Of a stretch of DNA of 64,000 bases, positions 53,683 to 61,707 are shown in pieces. Position 1 is the first letter of the stretch. The number at the start of each line of letters is the position of its first letter. A program made the translations under genes and the position numbers. The notes below the pieces were generated by a model that was not told the DNA's origin, ran no database searches, and saw nothing but the letters and a program-made list of their open reading frames with translations. Source of the DNA: GCA-020356105 sp964347475 (GTDB lineage Bacteria > Pseudomonadota > Alphaproteobacteria > UBA8366 > JADFVY01); NCBI GenBank assembly GCA_964347475.1, contig CAYFYY010000015.1, positions 1 through 64,000 of the forward strand, read 5' to 3'.

Positions 53683-54648
53683 ATGCCCGAGGCCCCGATC
53701 AACGACTACCCCGTCGAGCTGACTCCTCCGGATATCTCGTCCTTCAGGGCGGGGAACACGAACATCGACTATTTCACGACCTTCGACTCGGGAGCGCCGG
53801 GGCCACACGTCATGATCACGGCCGTGGTCCACGGCAACGAGCTGTGCGGCGCTATGGCACTGGATCATCTGTTCCGTGCCGGGACACGGCCCGCTCGCGG
53901 CAGGCTGACCTTGGGCTTCGCGAACGTCGCGGCCTATCACAGCTTCGATCCGACAGATCCGACCGCCTCGCGCTTCGTCGACGAGGATTTCAACCGGCTG
54001 TGGGATCCGGCGACCCTCGACGGCGATCGCGACAGCGCCGAACTCCGGCGCGCGCGGGAAATTCGGCCGCTGGTGGCCGACGCGGATTATTTGCTGGACA
54101 TCCATTCGATGCAGCATGCGACCGCACCGTTGATGATGGCGGGTCCGTTGCCCAAGGGGCGGGCGCTGGCGCGCAGTGTCGGCGTCCCAGAGACCGTCGT
54201 CACCGACGCGGGACACGCGGCCGGGCGCCGCATGCGCGACTATCTGGGATTCGCCGAGGAATCGAGCCCTCGCAATGCGCTGTTGGTGGAGTGCGGCCAG
54301 CATTGGGCGGCGAGCAGCCGCGACGTCGCGATCGAGACCGCGTATCGGTTCCTGCGCCATCTGGAGGCCATCCCGGCGGAAGTCGCCGAGCCGCATATTC
54401 ACGACGGCGTCCCAACCCAGAAGTTCATCGAGGTCGCCGGCCCCCTGACCATCGAGACCGACGAATTCCGCTTCGCCGCCGATTACCGGGGTCTGGAGGT
54501 GATTCCGAAGGCCGGCACTGTGATCGGTTACGACGGCGACAAGGACGTGTCGACCCCGTTCGACGATTGCGTCCTCGTCATGCCGTCGCGACGCCTGAAC
54601 AAGGGCGAATCCGCGGTCCGGTTCGGGCGCTTCGTGGCAGCATCTTAG
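53683..54648 (+). CDS. Succinylglutamate desuccinylase/aspartoacylase family protein
   Basis: 321 residues of the M14-like AstE/ASPA superfamily. Zinc ligands are H50 and E53 in VVHGNELCG and a His in LLDIHSMQ; a catalytic Glu candidate is in LLVECGQHW. The family removes N-acyl groups from amino acids or acts on peptides. It follows the M81 gene by 45 bp. No ast genes are nearby, so the exact substrate is open. Confidence 0.86.
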   Translation: MPEAPINDYPVELTPPDISSFRAGNTNIDYFTTFDSGAPGPHVMITAVVHGNELCGAMALDHLFRAGTRPARGRLTLGFANVAAYHSFDPTDPTASRFVDEDFNRLWDPATLDGDRDSAELRRAREIRPLVADADYLLDIHSMQHATAPLMMAGPLPKGRALARSVGVPETVVTDAGHAAGRRMRDYLGFAEESSPRNALLVECGQHWAASSRDVAIETAYRFLRHLEAIPAEVAEPHIHDGVPTQKFIEVAGPLTIETDEFRFAADYRGLEVIPKAGTVIGYDGDKDVSTPFDDCVLVMPSRRLNKGESAVRFGRFVAAS

Positions 54649-54890
54649 CGGGATCTCTTGCCAACTTTCTCCCGATCGCCACCGGGACGGGGCGCAGCAC
54701 ATGGTCAATTGAAGGGTTGCGGCGACCGAACCGTTGGGATGTCCTCGATTCGATTGACATGCGGACGCATAGATCAATGGCGGATTTCGTCGCCAATGGT
54801 CCGGCACAGCAATTACGGGGCAACGTTTCCCGAAGTCGTTGCGCATCACCAGACGACGTCGGATCGCCATAATGGGTTCCTGGTGGTTTG

Positions 54891-54917
54891 GTTGCGCGGT
54901 GATTTGAACCTGTCGCC
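54891..54917 (-). other. Second initiator-tRNA-like 3' fragment
   Basis: On the minus strand the sequence has CAGGTTCAAATC followed a few bases later by CGCAACCA, as in tRNA-fMet, with the intervening T-stem complement shortened. It cannot form a full tRNA. Opposite orientation to the fragment at 43352. Confidence 0.45.
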
Positions 54918-54962
54918 GCAACCTATTGATTTCATTGGGCTGGGATTTTTCAACAAAATGAA

Positions 54963-54997
54963 AGCCCCGCAACTCATTGAGTTTAAGGGGCTTTTCC
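54963..54997 (+). terminator. Terminator-like hairpin
   Basis: Stem GCCCC-GC-AACTC / GAGTT-TAA-GGGGC with an ATT loop, followed by TTTTCC. It is over 300 bp from the end of the desuccinylase-like gene, so it may belong to a lost gene. Confidence 0.6.
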
Positions 54998-55004
54998 TGT
55001 CGAA

Positions 55005-55028
55005 GTGGTTGCGGGGGCCCGCAACCAC
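55005..55028. repeat. 24-bp near-perfect palindrome
   Basis: Arms GTGGTTGCGGG and CCCGCAACCAC (11 bp each) around GG. The right arm is the same CCCGCAACCA sequence as in the tRNA-fMet-like fragments. Confidence 0.7.
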
Positions 55029-55062
55029 CGAGAATTGACTCTGTGCGTGCCGGTCTAGTCAC

Positions 55063-55099
55063 GGGCCCGCAATCACCTATCCCTAACATATTTCAGATG
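55063..55099. repeat. 37-bp direct repeat, right copy
   Basis: Partner of 43370-43406 in the same orientation (about 30 of 37 positions match; GGGCCCGCAA, CACCTAT and CTAACA/CGAACA blocks shared). Confidence 0.65.
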
Positions 55100-55479
55100 C
55101 CCCAATATACGGGATAAGGCCAGGTTCCGGGCCGCAACCGCCGTGGTTCGTTGCTCGCCACAAGAGTTGCAGCACCCTGATTTCGGTGACGTCTTGACTC
55201 GGCTGGCGCGCGAGCGCGAATTCAATGGAACTCTCCCCGCGTGATTGCCGCTTGGAGCGTCACAATCGCTGGACTTTGGCCCCCTCCAACATCTCCGCCG
55301 GCGATGGAAAAGTGCGGCCGGGCTCGTCGCTGGGACATCGCCCGGCCGCCGAGATGCGCGGCCTAGCGGGGAGCGCCGCGCTAAATGGGATTATTTGATC
55401 GGACGAACCCAACCATTGTGCCGGTCGAACGCCAGTTTCTGAACCAGCGAACCCTCAACGGGGTGCCACGGCTACCTCG

Positions 55480-55848
55480 TCACTGCGTCGGCGGCAGCAT
55501 CTGGCCCCTTGGCATCTGAATGCCGCCGCCGCCCGGCGATCCGCATGGCGTACTGGCGCTGTTGCCACCGCACGGCGCCGGTCCGGTATTCCCGGTCTGT
55601 CCGGTCATCCCGCCAGGCGTCATCATATCGGGGCGCTGCGTGCCCGGACCGATCATGCCGCCCTGCCCCATGCCCGGCATCTGGCCGGTCGCAGGTGCGG
55701 TAACCCCACCCGGCCCGGTCGCGCCACCCGAGCCGTGCCAGCTGCTGGAGGCTCCGCCCATTCCGTGCGCCGCGGCGACCGCCGTCAAGAGGGCGATGCC
55801 CGCCAAGGCGGCAACCGCTGCCGTCAGTGTTCTTTCCACTTCTCTCAT
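55480..55848 (-). CDS. Exported Gly/Met/Pro-rich low-complexity protein
   Basis: 122 residues. Signal peptide (LTAAVAALAGIALLTAVAAA), then a disordered Gly-Met-Pro-Thr-rich chain such as GQMPGMGQGGMIGPGTQ and DMMTPGGMTGQTG, plus two cysteines (APCGG, TPCGS). AGGAG precedes ATG 55848. Met-rich exported chains often bind copper; here that is inference. Divergent from the cytochrome c gene across a region with repeated GTAAC motifs. Confidence 0.68.
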   Translation of the reverse strand: MREVERTLTAAVAALAGIALLTAVAAAHGMGGASSSWHGSGGATGPGGVTAPATGQMPGMGQGGMIGPGTQRPDMMTPGGMTGQTGNTGPAPCGGNSASTPCGSPGGGGIQMPRGQMLPPTQ

Positions 55849-55910
55849 CGCAATTCTCCTTTTCGGCCATCGAGTGTGCGCGATTTTGCGGTGAAATGTG
55901 CCCGTTTTCC

Positions 55911-56021
55911 GTAACGCCAGTTTGTCGTCCCCGGCGCCTTTTGGTAACCCGTTGTAACGAGGGGCACCGTTGGTACGTTCCGTTACAAATCTCCGCCCCA
56001 CGCGGCTCTCTGAGGCGTTAC
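55911..56021. promoter_or_regulatory. Shared operator candidate with five GTAAC motifs
   Basis: GTAACG at 55911 and 55954, GTAACC at 55944, and CGTTAC at 55981 and 56016. The 55944 and 55954 copies are 10 bp apart (same helix face). TGTAACG (55953-55959) and CGTTACA (55981-55987) form an inverted repeat. All lie between divergent start codons 55848 and 56064. Confidence 0.55.
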
Positions 56022-56063
56022 CTTGGGAGCGGCGGGTACGATGAAAGGGAAGGAGAATCCGAG

Positions 56064-56624
56064 ATGAATTTGGCACGTTTTACGAGTCCTGGCTTGGCGA
56101 CGCTCAATGTAGGAGCCGTCGTCCTTCTTTTGGCGCTCACGGCCACGGCCGTACGTGCCGAACACGTCCCGGCAAGCGACGAAATCGAAGCGGACCAGGG
56201 CGCGCGCCTGGTGATCCCGATGATGAGCCCGGACCGGGGCAAGACGTTGTTCATCGACAAGGGCTGTGTTGCGTGCCACGCCATCAACGGCGTCGGAGGC
56301 CATGACGCACCAGCGATGGACGCCCACAGGCAGATGGGGTTGGTCAATCCATTCGACTTCGCCGCCAAGATGTGGAACCACGCACCGGGCATGATCGCAG
56401 CACAGGAGGATGCGCTCGGCGAACAGATCTTCATCACTGGCGATGAACTCGCGGATATGATCGCGTTCCTGCATGACGACGACGCGCAGCACGGGTTTGG
56501 CGAAGGCGATCTCACAACCGCGGCCGAGAAAATGATGCAACATGAGCACGGTGGGATGGACGCGCCGGGGGCGCACGCCGAGGAAGTCGGACATGGCCAC
56601 CATGGTGCTGACGCAGAACATTAA
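56064..56624 (+). CDS. Monohaem cytochrome c with His-rich C-terminal tail
   Basis: 186 residues. Signal peptide up to about residue 32 (TATAVRAEHVPAS), one haem site GCVACHAING at 67-76, then a class I-like fold with Met ligand candidates (QMGLV, HAPGM). The last 30 or so residues are His/Met-rich (MMQHEHGGMDAPGAH...GHGHHGADAEH), a likely metal-binding tail that ordinary cytochromes lack. AAGGAG precedes ATG 56064. Periplasmic electron carrier, possibly linked to metal handling. Confidence 0.88.
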   Translation: MNLARFTSPGLATLNVGAVVLLLALTATAVRAEHVPASDEIEADQGARLVIPMMSPDRGKTLFIDKGCVACHAINGVGGHDAPAMDAHRQMGLVNPFDFAAKMWNHAPGMIAAQEDALGEQIFITGDELADMIAFLHDDDAQHGFGEGDLTTAAEKMMQHEHGGMDAPGAHAEEVGHGHHGADAEH

Positions 56625-56813
56625 TGCCGGATTTTGATCGGGTCGATCTGCGGCGCGGGCGGCGTGCCGCCCATACCTGCCCGAGCAGCCCGCCGATCCG
56701 TCGGAACGAGCCCATGCGTTAGGGTTTTTCGCGGGTCTCGGCGGGGATGGAATGGACAACCCGCGATGCGGCAGAGCGCGGCGAACACCCCTGCAGCCGA
56801 CGCATGGCGCCGG

Positions 56814-56993
56814 TCATGCGGCGCGGGCGTCGGCGGGGGTAGGGCCGGTCATCGGCAGCGCGGCATCGACGTTCTCCTGCCGGCCGCCGGCGGAGGCGTA
56901 ATGGGCGCCAAGCAGTTCTTTCGGCGGCATATCGGGCCAGGCCCGCGGCTCGACCGGCCGGAACAACAGGACCGTCTTCAGATGCTCGTGCAT
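56814..56993 (-). CDS. Possible small protein, unknown
   Basis: 59 residues from ATG 56993 (MHEHLKTVLLFRPVEP...), with no recognised domain, signal or strong ribosome site. A GTG at 57029 would add 12 residues. Included because its amino-acid composition is less biased than the competing frames. It may be a decayed gene. Confidence 0.25.
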   Translation of the reverse strand: MHEHLKTVLLFRPVEPRAWPDMPPKELLGAHYASAGGRQENVDAALPMTGPTPADARAA

Positions 56994-57044
56994 ACGGATC
57001 TTGCCGATCGCCGCAAGGCGCCGCGACACGCGCTCGGCTTCGGC

Positions 57045-57075
57045 TTGACCCTCCAGCGAGTGGAAACCCTATATT
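57045..57075 (+). promoter_or_regulatory. MerR-family promoter with 19-bp spacer
   Basis: TTGACC at 57045-57050 and TATATT at 57070-57075, separated by exactly 19 bp, the overlong spacer that MerR-family activators untwist. An imperfect dyad (ACCCTCC ... GGAAACC) fills the spacer as in CueR/HmrR targets. The first gene downstream is the MerR-family gene at 57242, suggesting autoregulation. Confidence 0.68.
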
Positions 57076-57241
57076 GATGAGCAAGGTCGGCAACGAAGAA
57101 AGTTGCCAGGATCGGCGGACGTGCGACAACGTTGACAGCACATGTTGCCGGTCCGGGACACGTCACCGTCCCGTCCTTTGAAGGAAGGTTGCCGGCAACG
57201 CCCTGCAACGGGCCACATCGCAGATCTGAAGGCGTGATGCC

Positions 57242-57613
57242 ATGCACATCGGCGAAGCGGAGCGGCATTCCGGAGTTCCGGCCAAGACAATCCGTTATTA
57301 CGAGGAGGTCGGCCTGGTCCAGCCGCACCGGCTGGCCAACCGCTATCGAAGCTTCAGCGAGAAGGACATCCACAGGCTCGGATTCCTGCACCGGGCCCGC
57401 TGCAGCGGATTCTCGCTTGGCGACTGCCGGCTGCTCCTGTCCCTTTACGAAGATCGGAACCGCACCGCCGCCGACGTGAAATCGGTCGTCCTGGAACACG
57501 TGAATCGCATCGATCGCAAGATCGACGACCTGTTAATGCTGCGGCACGCACTTGCTGTCTTGATCGATGCCCGCCACGGCGACAATCGGCCCGATTATCC
57601 GATCCTGCTGTGA
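57242..57613 (+). CDS. CueR/HmrR-like MerR-family regulator lacking metal cysteines
   Basis: 123 residues. Winged HTH IGEAERHSGVPAKTIRYYEEVGLV...RYRSFSEKD, the long dimerisation helix and a C-terminal metal-loop region. Compared with copper-sensing CueR/HmrR (A-C-x7-C-P), the sequence here is ARHGDNRPDYPIL: Arg111 and Tyr119 replace both cysteines, and RTAADVK has Ala where CueR has the conserved Ser. It cannot bind Cu(I) in the known way. Probably a constitutive, apo-locked or differently sensing regulator. Start ATG 57242. Confidence 0.88.
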   Translation: MHIGEAERHSGVPAKTIRYYEEVGLVQPHRLANRYRSFSEKDIHRLGFLHRARCSGFSLGDCRLLLSLYEDRNRTAADVKSVVLEHVNRIDRKIDDLLMLRHALAVLIDARHGDNRPDYPILL

Positions 57614-57827
57614 CGAAACGGCAGGGGCTTCGTGAGGACGTGTCGATGGCCGAAAGTGACCGGATGCATTCTCCCGTCGGTTTTCGGCCGAGGCTGACCC
57701 GGCCATTTGACCGACCTGCGGCCGGCGACGATCTCCCGTAATGGCGGGAGCGACGTGCCGGCGTGGAGGCAGCGGCCGGACGTCCGCCCGACAACCGTGA
57801 ACGATAGAGGACGCTGGAACCCGATCA

Positions 57828-59186
57828 ATGCGCATTTCATTCCTCGGCGGGGTCGGCACCGTAACGGGATCAAAGTACCTCCTTGATACCGCGGGTCTCC
57901 GGATCCTCGTCGATTGCGGGTTGTATCAGGGCTTCAAGAACCTCCGGCTGCGCAACCGGGCGCCCCTGCCCGTCGAGCCGGCGAGCATAGACGTGGTGAT
58001 CCTGACACACGCCCATATCGATCATTCGGGATACCTGCCGCTCCTGGTCCGCAACGGCTTCCATGGGCCCGTGCTGAGCACGCCGGGAACCCGGGAGCTC
58101 TGCGGCGTCCTTTTGCCCGACAGCGGGTTTCTGCAGGAAAAGGAGGCGGAGTTCGCCAATCGGCATGGCTTCTCGAAGCATCATCCGGCCTTGCCGCTCT
58201 ACACCCGGCGGGATGCGGAACTTGCGCTGGAACGCATTCGGCCGGTCGAGTTCGATCGGGATCACCGGCTCGACGACGCACTCACGGTCCGCTTCTCGCC
58301 GGCTGGACACATCCTGGGCGCGGCGCTGGTCCGCGTTACCGTCGGCGATATCAGCCTGCAGTTTTCAGGAGATCTGGGTCGACCGAACAGCCCGACGATG
58401 GTCGCCCCGGCAATCGTTCACGGCGCGGACTACCTGGTAGTCGAATCGACCTACGGCGACCGACGCCATGAGCCGCAGGACACCGAGGAACTACTGGCCG
58501 AGGTCATCCAAAGAACCGCGTCACGCGGCGGCACGGTTGTGATCCCGGCATTCGCGGTCGGGCGCACGCAGACCATCCTCTACCACCTCGCGCGTCTGAA
58601 GCAGGCGCGACAGATCCCCGACGTCCCGGTGTATCTGGACAGCCCCATGGCCATCAACGCCAGCGAGCTGTACTGCAAGTATGTCGGCGAGCACCGGCTG
58701 ACGCCGGAGGAATGCCGCGCCGCTTGCGGCGTAGCCACCTACGTGCGCACGGCGGAGGAGTCGAAGGCCCTGGATCACGGCAATATGCCGATGGTCCTGA
58801 TTGCCGCCAGCGGCATGGCAACGGGCGGACGCGTCGTGCACCATCTGAAGCGCTTTGCGCCGGATCGACGCAGCACGATCCTGTTCGTGGGATTCCAGGC
58901 TGGCGGAACCCGCGGGGCTGCCATGGTAGCCGGCGCCGATGCGGTGAAGATCCATGGAGCCTACGTTCCGGTCAGAGCGGAGGTTCGAAACCTTCACATG
59001 CTGTCGGCACACGCGGACGTCGACGAGATCATGGGCTGGCTGGGCGGCTTCAGGCACCCTCCGAAGATGACGTTCGTCACGCACGGAGAGCCCGCCGCAT
59101 CGGATGCCCTCCGCCATCGCATCGAAGAGGAACTCGGATGGGAGTGCCAGGTTCCCGGATATCGCGACCAGGCGGACCTGAACTGA
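57828..59186 (+). CDS. MBL-fold/beta-CASP RNA-processing-type hydrolase
   Basis: 452 residues. Metallo-beta-lactamase motif THAHIDHSG (about 60-68), SPAGHILGAA and FSGDLGRPNSP, then a beta-CASP domain and an RMMBL tail (VRNLHMLSAHADVDEIM, FVTHGEPAASDALR). Same architecture as CPSF-73-like exo/endoribonucleases such as TTHA0252. Soluble. It heads a plus-strand three-gene group with an AMP-phosphorylase-like and a PRPP-synthetase-like gene, so a link between RNA breakdown and nucleotide salvage is attractive but inferred. Confidence 0.9.
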   Translation: MRISFLGGVGTVTGSKYLLDTAGLRILVDCGLYQGFKNLRLRNRAPLPVEPASIDVVILTHAHIDHSGYLPLLVRNGFHGPVLSTPGTRELCGVLLPDSGFLQEKEAEFANRHGFSKHHPALPLYTRRDAELALERIRPVEFDRDHRLDDALTVRFSPAGHILGAALVRVTVGDISLQFSGDLGRPNSPTMVAPAIVHGADYLVVESTYGDRRHEPQDTEELLAEVIQRTASRGGTVVIPAFAVGRTQTILYHLARLKQARQIPDVPVYLDSPMAINASELYCKYVGEHRLTPEECRAACGVATYVRTAEESKALDHGNMPMVLIAASGMATGGRVVHHLKRFAPDRRSTILFVGFQAGGTRGAAMVAGADAVKIHGAYVPVRAEVRNLHMLSAHADVDEIMGWLGGFRHPPKMTFVTHGEPAASDALRHRIEEELGWECQVPGYRDQADLN

Positions 59187-59208
59187 CGTCAGGAGCGGGG
59201 ACTGAAAG

Positions 59209-60729
59209 ATGCCGGCGGGAACGACTCTGAAAGCCAACGTCTTGCGGCTCAGGCGGCTTGGCATCGACACGCAGCAGGAGAACGTCGCCTATATGCGGCA
59301 TGACTGTCACATCTGCCGTGCCGAGGGTTTCTTCGCACATGCGCGGATAAGGGCCGCTCACGGGTCGAAATCGATCATCGTGACGCTGCACCATTTGCAG
59401 AACGATCTCCTGTCGGAGGGCGAGGCCAGCCTGTCGGAGGCGGCCTGGAAGCTGCTCGATGTCGAAGAGGGCGACGAGGTCAGCTTCAGCCACATGGACC
59501 CCCTCGAATCCCTCGGCTCGGTGCGGGCGAAGATCTATGGCCATCGGCTCGCCGAGCCGCAATTCGGCGAGATCATCGACGACATTCTCGCCGGCCGCTA
59601 TTCCGACATCCACATCGCAGCCTTCGTCACCGCCTGCGCGGGCGGCCGTCTGGATGGCGAAGAAATCGTCGCTCTCACCAGGGCCATGGTCGATGCCGGC
59701 GATCGTCTGCAATGGCCTGCGACCAAGGTAGTGGACAAGCACTGCGTGGGGGGCCTTCCGGGCAACCGGACGACGCCGATCGTGGTCGCCATTGCGAGCG
59801 CCTGCGGCCTTACCATGCCCAAGACCTCTTCGCGCGCCATCACCTCTCCGGCGGGAACCGCCGATGCGATGGAGACGCTGGCGCCGGTCGATCTCGACCT
59901 TGCGACCATGCGGAGAGTCGTCGAGCGCGAGGGCGGCTGCATCGTCTGGGGCGGCGCCGTCTGCCTCAGCCCGGCCGACGACGTGCTGATCCGGGTCGAG
60001 CGCGCCATCGACCTCGACAGCGAAGAGCAACTCGTCGCGTCCGTCCTTTCCAAGAAGGCGGCCGCCGGTTCGACCCACCTCGTTCTCGACCTGCCGGTCG
60101 GGCCGACCGCAAAGGTTCGGAGCCTGGCCGAGGCGGATTCGGTCACCGCACATTTGCGGAGAACGACGGAGGCGCTTGGTATCGAGGTCTCGATCGTCGT
60201 GACCGACGGTTCGCAGCCGGTAGGCCGGGGAATCGGCCCCGCTCTCGAGGCGCGCGATGTGTTGGCTGTCCTGAACGACGCACCGGACGCGCCCGAGGAT
60301 TTGCGGCGACGATCCATCGCGCTCGCGGGCGCCCTCCTCGAACTCGCGGCCGCAGCTCCGGCAGGAGGCGGGCAAGAGCTTGCCACGACCGTTCTCGACG
60401 ATGGCCGGGCCAGGGACAAGTTCGAGCGGATCTGCGAGGCGCAAGGGGGGATGCGCACGCCGCCCACGGCCGACCATCGCGCGCCACTGACCTCCCCCCT
60501 GTCCGGAAGAGTCATCGCGATCGACAACCGCCGCCTCGCGCGCGTGGCAAAGCTGGCAGGGGCGCCGGATGCCAAGGCTGCCGGTCTGGCTCTCCAGGTC
60601 CGAGTCGGGGATCGTGTCGATGCCGAGCAGCCGCTGTTTACCGTGCATTCCGAAACGGCGGGCGAGCTTTCCTACGCGATGGATTACGCCCGGGCGCATA
60701 TGGACATGATTTCGATCGAGGCGGCATGA
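59209..60729 (+). CDS. AMP phosphorylase/thymidine phosphorylase family protein
   Basis: 506 residues, longer than DeoA (about 440) because of an N-terminal domain of about 85 residues, as in archaeal AMP phosphorylase. The phosphorylase core has KVVDKHCVGGLPGNRTTP and KTSSRAITSPAGTADAMETLAPVDL; the C-terminal barrel-sandwich domain ends the protein. AMP phosphorylases release the base from NMPs, giving ribose-1,5-bisphosphate. Whether this one acts on NMPs or nucleosides cannot be read from sequence. Its stop overlaps the next start (ATGA). Confidence 0.87.
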   Translation: MPAGTTLKANVLRLRRLGIDTQQENVAYMRHDCHICRAEGFFAHARIRAAHGSKSIIVTLHHLQNDLLSEGEASLSEAAWKLLDVEEGDEVSFSHMDPLESLGSVRAKIYGHRLAEPQFGEIIDDILAGRYSDIHIAAFVTACAGGRLDGEEIVALTRAMVDAGDRLQWPATKVVDKHCVGGLPGNRTTPIVVAIASACGLTMPKTSSRAITSPAGTADAMETLAPVDLDLATMRRVVEREGGCIVWGGAVCLSPADDVLIRVERAIDLDSEEQLVASVLSKKAAAGSTHLVLDLPVGPTAKVRSLAEADSVTAHLRRTTEALGIEVSIVVTDGSQPVGRGIGPALEARDVLAVLNDAPDAPEDLRRRSIALAGALLELAAAAPAGGGQELATTVLDDGRARDKFERICEAQGGMRTPPTADHRAPLTSPLSGRVIAIDNRRLARVAKLAGAPDAKAAGLALQVRVGDRVDAEQPLFTVHSETAGELSYAMDYARAHMDMISIEAA

Positions 60730-61619
60730 CCAGACCCCTGATCTTTGCTCTCCCCGGCAACGAGACGCTGGCCGAAACGCTTGCACGCGGCGCGGACATG
60801 GAGATCGGCGACCTAGCGGTGCACCGGTTCCCGGATGGCGAGACCCACGTTCGCCTCGATACGGCCGTCGAGGGACGTTCCGTGGTGATCGTCTGCACAC
60901 TCGATCGACCCGACGAGAAGCTGATGCCGCTGATCTTTAGCGCCGCCGCCGCTCGGGACCTTGGCGCCGCACGCATCGGGCTGGTCGCCCCGTACCTCGC
61001 CTACATGCGCCAGGACCGGCGCTTCCAGCCCGGCGAGGCCATTACTTCTATCCATTTTGCAGGGATGCTCGGCTCCTGGATCGACTGGCTGGTGACCGTC
61101 GATCCGCATCTTCACCGGCGCCATGCGCTCTCGGAGATCTATCCGGTCCCTGCCGCGGTCGTCCATGCAGCCCAGGCAATCGCCCGTTGGATCGGGCATG
61201 AGGTGCAGAAACCTCTGCTTTTCGGACCCGATGAGGAAAGCGAACAGTGGGTCTCCGAGATCGCACGCGGCGCGAACGCGCCGCACGTCATCTCGCAGAA
61301 GGTTCGCCATGGAGACCGGCACGTCGAAATACACATTCCGGAGATCACGCATTGGCGGGAGCATACACCGGTCCTGGTCGACGACATCATTTCGACGGGT
61401 CACACCATGATCGAAACCATCTCGCACCTGAAGAAGGCGGGGCTTGGGGCGCCCGTTTGCATCGGGGTCCACGGCGTCTTCGCCGGCACGTCCTATATTG
61501 ACCTGCAGAACGCGGGGGCGCGCTCGATCGTGACTTGCAACACGATTCCGCATGTCTCCAACGCGATAGATATTTCCGGACTGCTGAGTGGTCCCGTCAC
61601 CCGGCTGGCCACGTCGTAA
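60726..61619 (+). CDS. Ribose-phosphate pyrophosphokinase-like protein
   Basis: 297 residues with two PRTase-like halves. VDDIISTGHTM is the PRPP/ribose-5-phosphate loop; FPDGETHVRL, APYLAYMRQDRRF and VTVDPHLHR match the PRPP-synthetase family. Shorter than housekeeping Prs (about 310-315) and coupled to the phosphorylase gene by a 4-bp overlap. It likely works in the same route, for example recycling released ribose phosphate into PRPP. It may differ in substrate from housekeeping Prs. Confidence 0.88.
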   Translation: MTRPLIFALPGNETLAETLARGADMEIGDLAVHRFPDGETHVRLDTAVEGRSVVIVCTLDRPDEKLMPLIFSAAAARDLGAARIGLVAPYLAYMRQDRRFQPGEAITSIHFAGMLGSWIDWLVTVDPHLHRRHALSEIYPVPAAVVHAAQAIARWIGHEVQKPLLFGPDEESEQWVSEIARGANAPHVISQKVRHGDRHVEIHIPEITHWREHTPVLVDDIISTGHTMIETISHLKKAGLGAPVCIGVHGVFAGTSYIDLQNAGARSIVTCNTIPHVSNAIDISGLLSGPVTRLATS

Positions 61620-61707
61620 CGGCGTGGTATCGTCGTACATCGCAGCTCTATCGCCCGAAGGAGCCTGACTCCTGTTCTCGACTCGGCCGCGATATCGAGG
61701 GCGAGCC

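Larger units (their letters stand above)
54649..55479. other. Gene-poor, repeat-rich region
   Basis: 831 bp. Contains a tRNA-fMet-3'-like fragment on the minus strand (54891-54917), a terminator-like hairpin (54963-54997), a 24-bp palindrome (55005-55028) and the right copy of a 37-bp direct repeat (55063-55099). From 55100 to 55479 I see nothing. Short frames here show no family features. Confidence 0.6.
56625..57241. other. Intergenic region before the MerR-family regulator
   Basis: 617 bp. The right part holds a MerR-type promoter (57045-57075) and a leader of about 160 nt. The left part has a weak minus-strand frame (56814-56993) that may be a small gene. Nothing else stands out. Confidence 0.5.

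Noticed and set aside
54846..55028. 60-codon minus-strand frame MVAGPRNHFDRK...
   Set aside because: Made of the terminator hairpin, palindrome and tRNA-like fragment; typical spurious frame over structured non-coding DNA.
53212..55089. 625-codon minus-strand frame across the M81 and desuccinylase-like genes
   Set aside because: Runs antisense to two well-supported enzymes and through the repeat region; Arg/Gly/Asp-biased composition without domains.
57077..57181. Cys-rich mini-ORF MSKVGNEESCQDRRTC... after the MerR-type promoter
   Set aside because: Its ATG lies before the expected transcription start (about 57082), so it would not be translated from that promoter.
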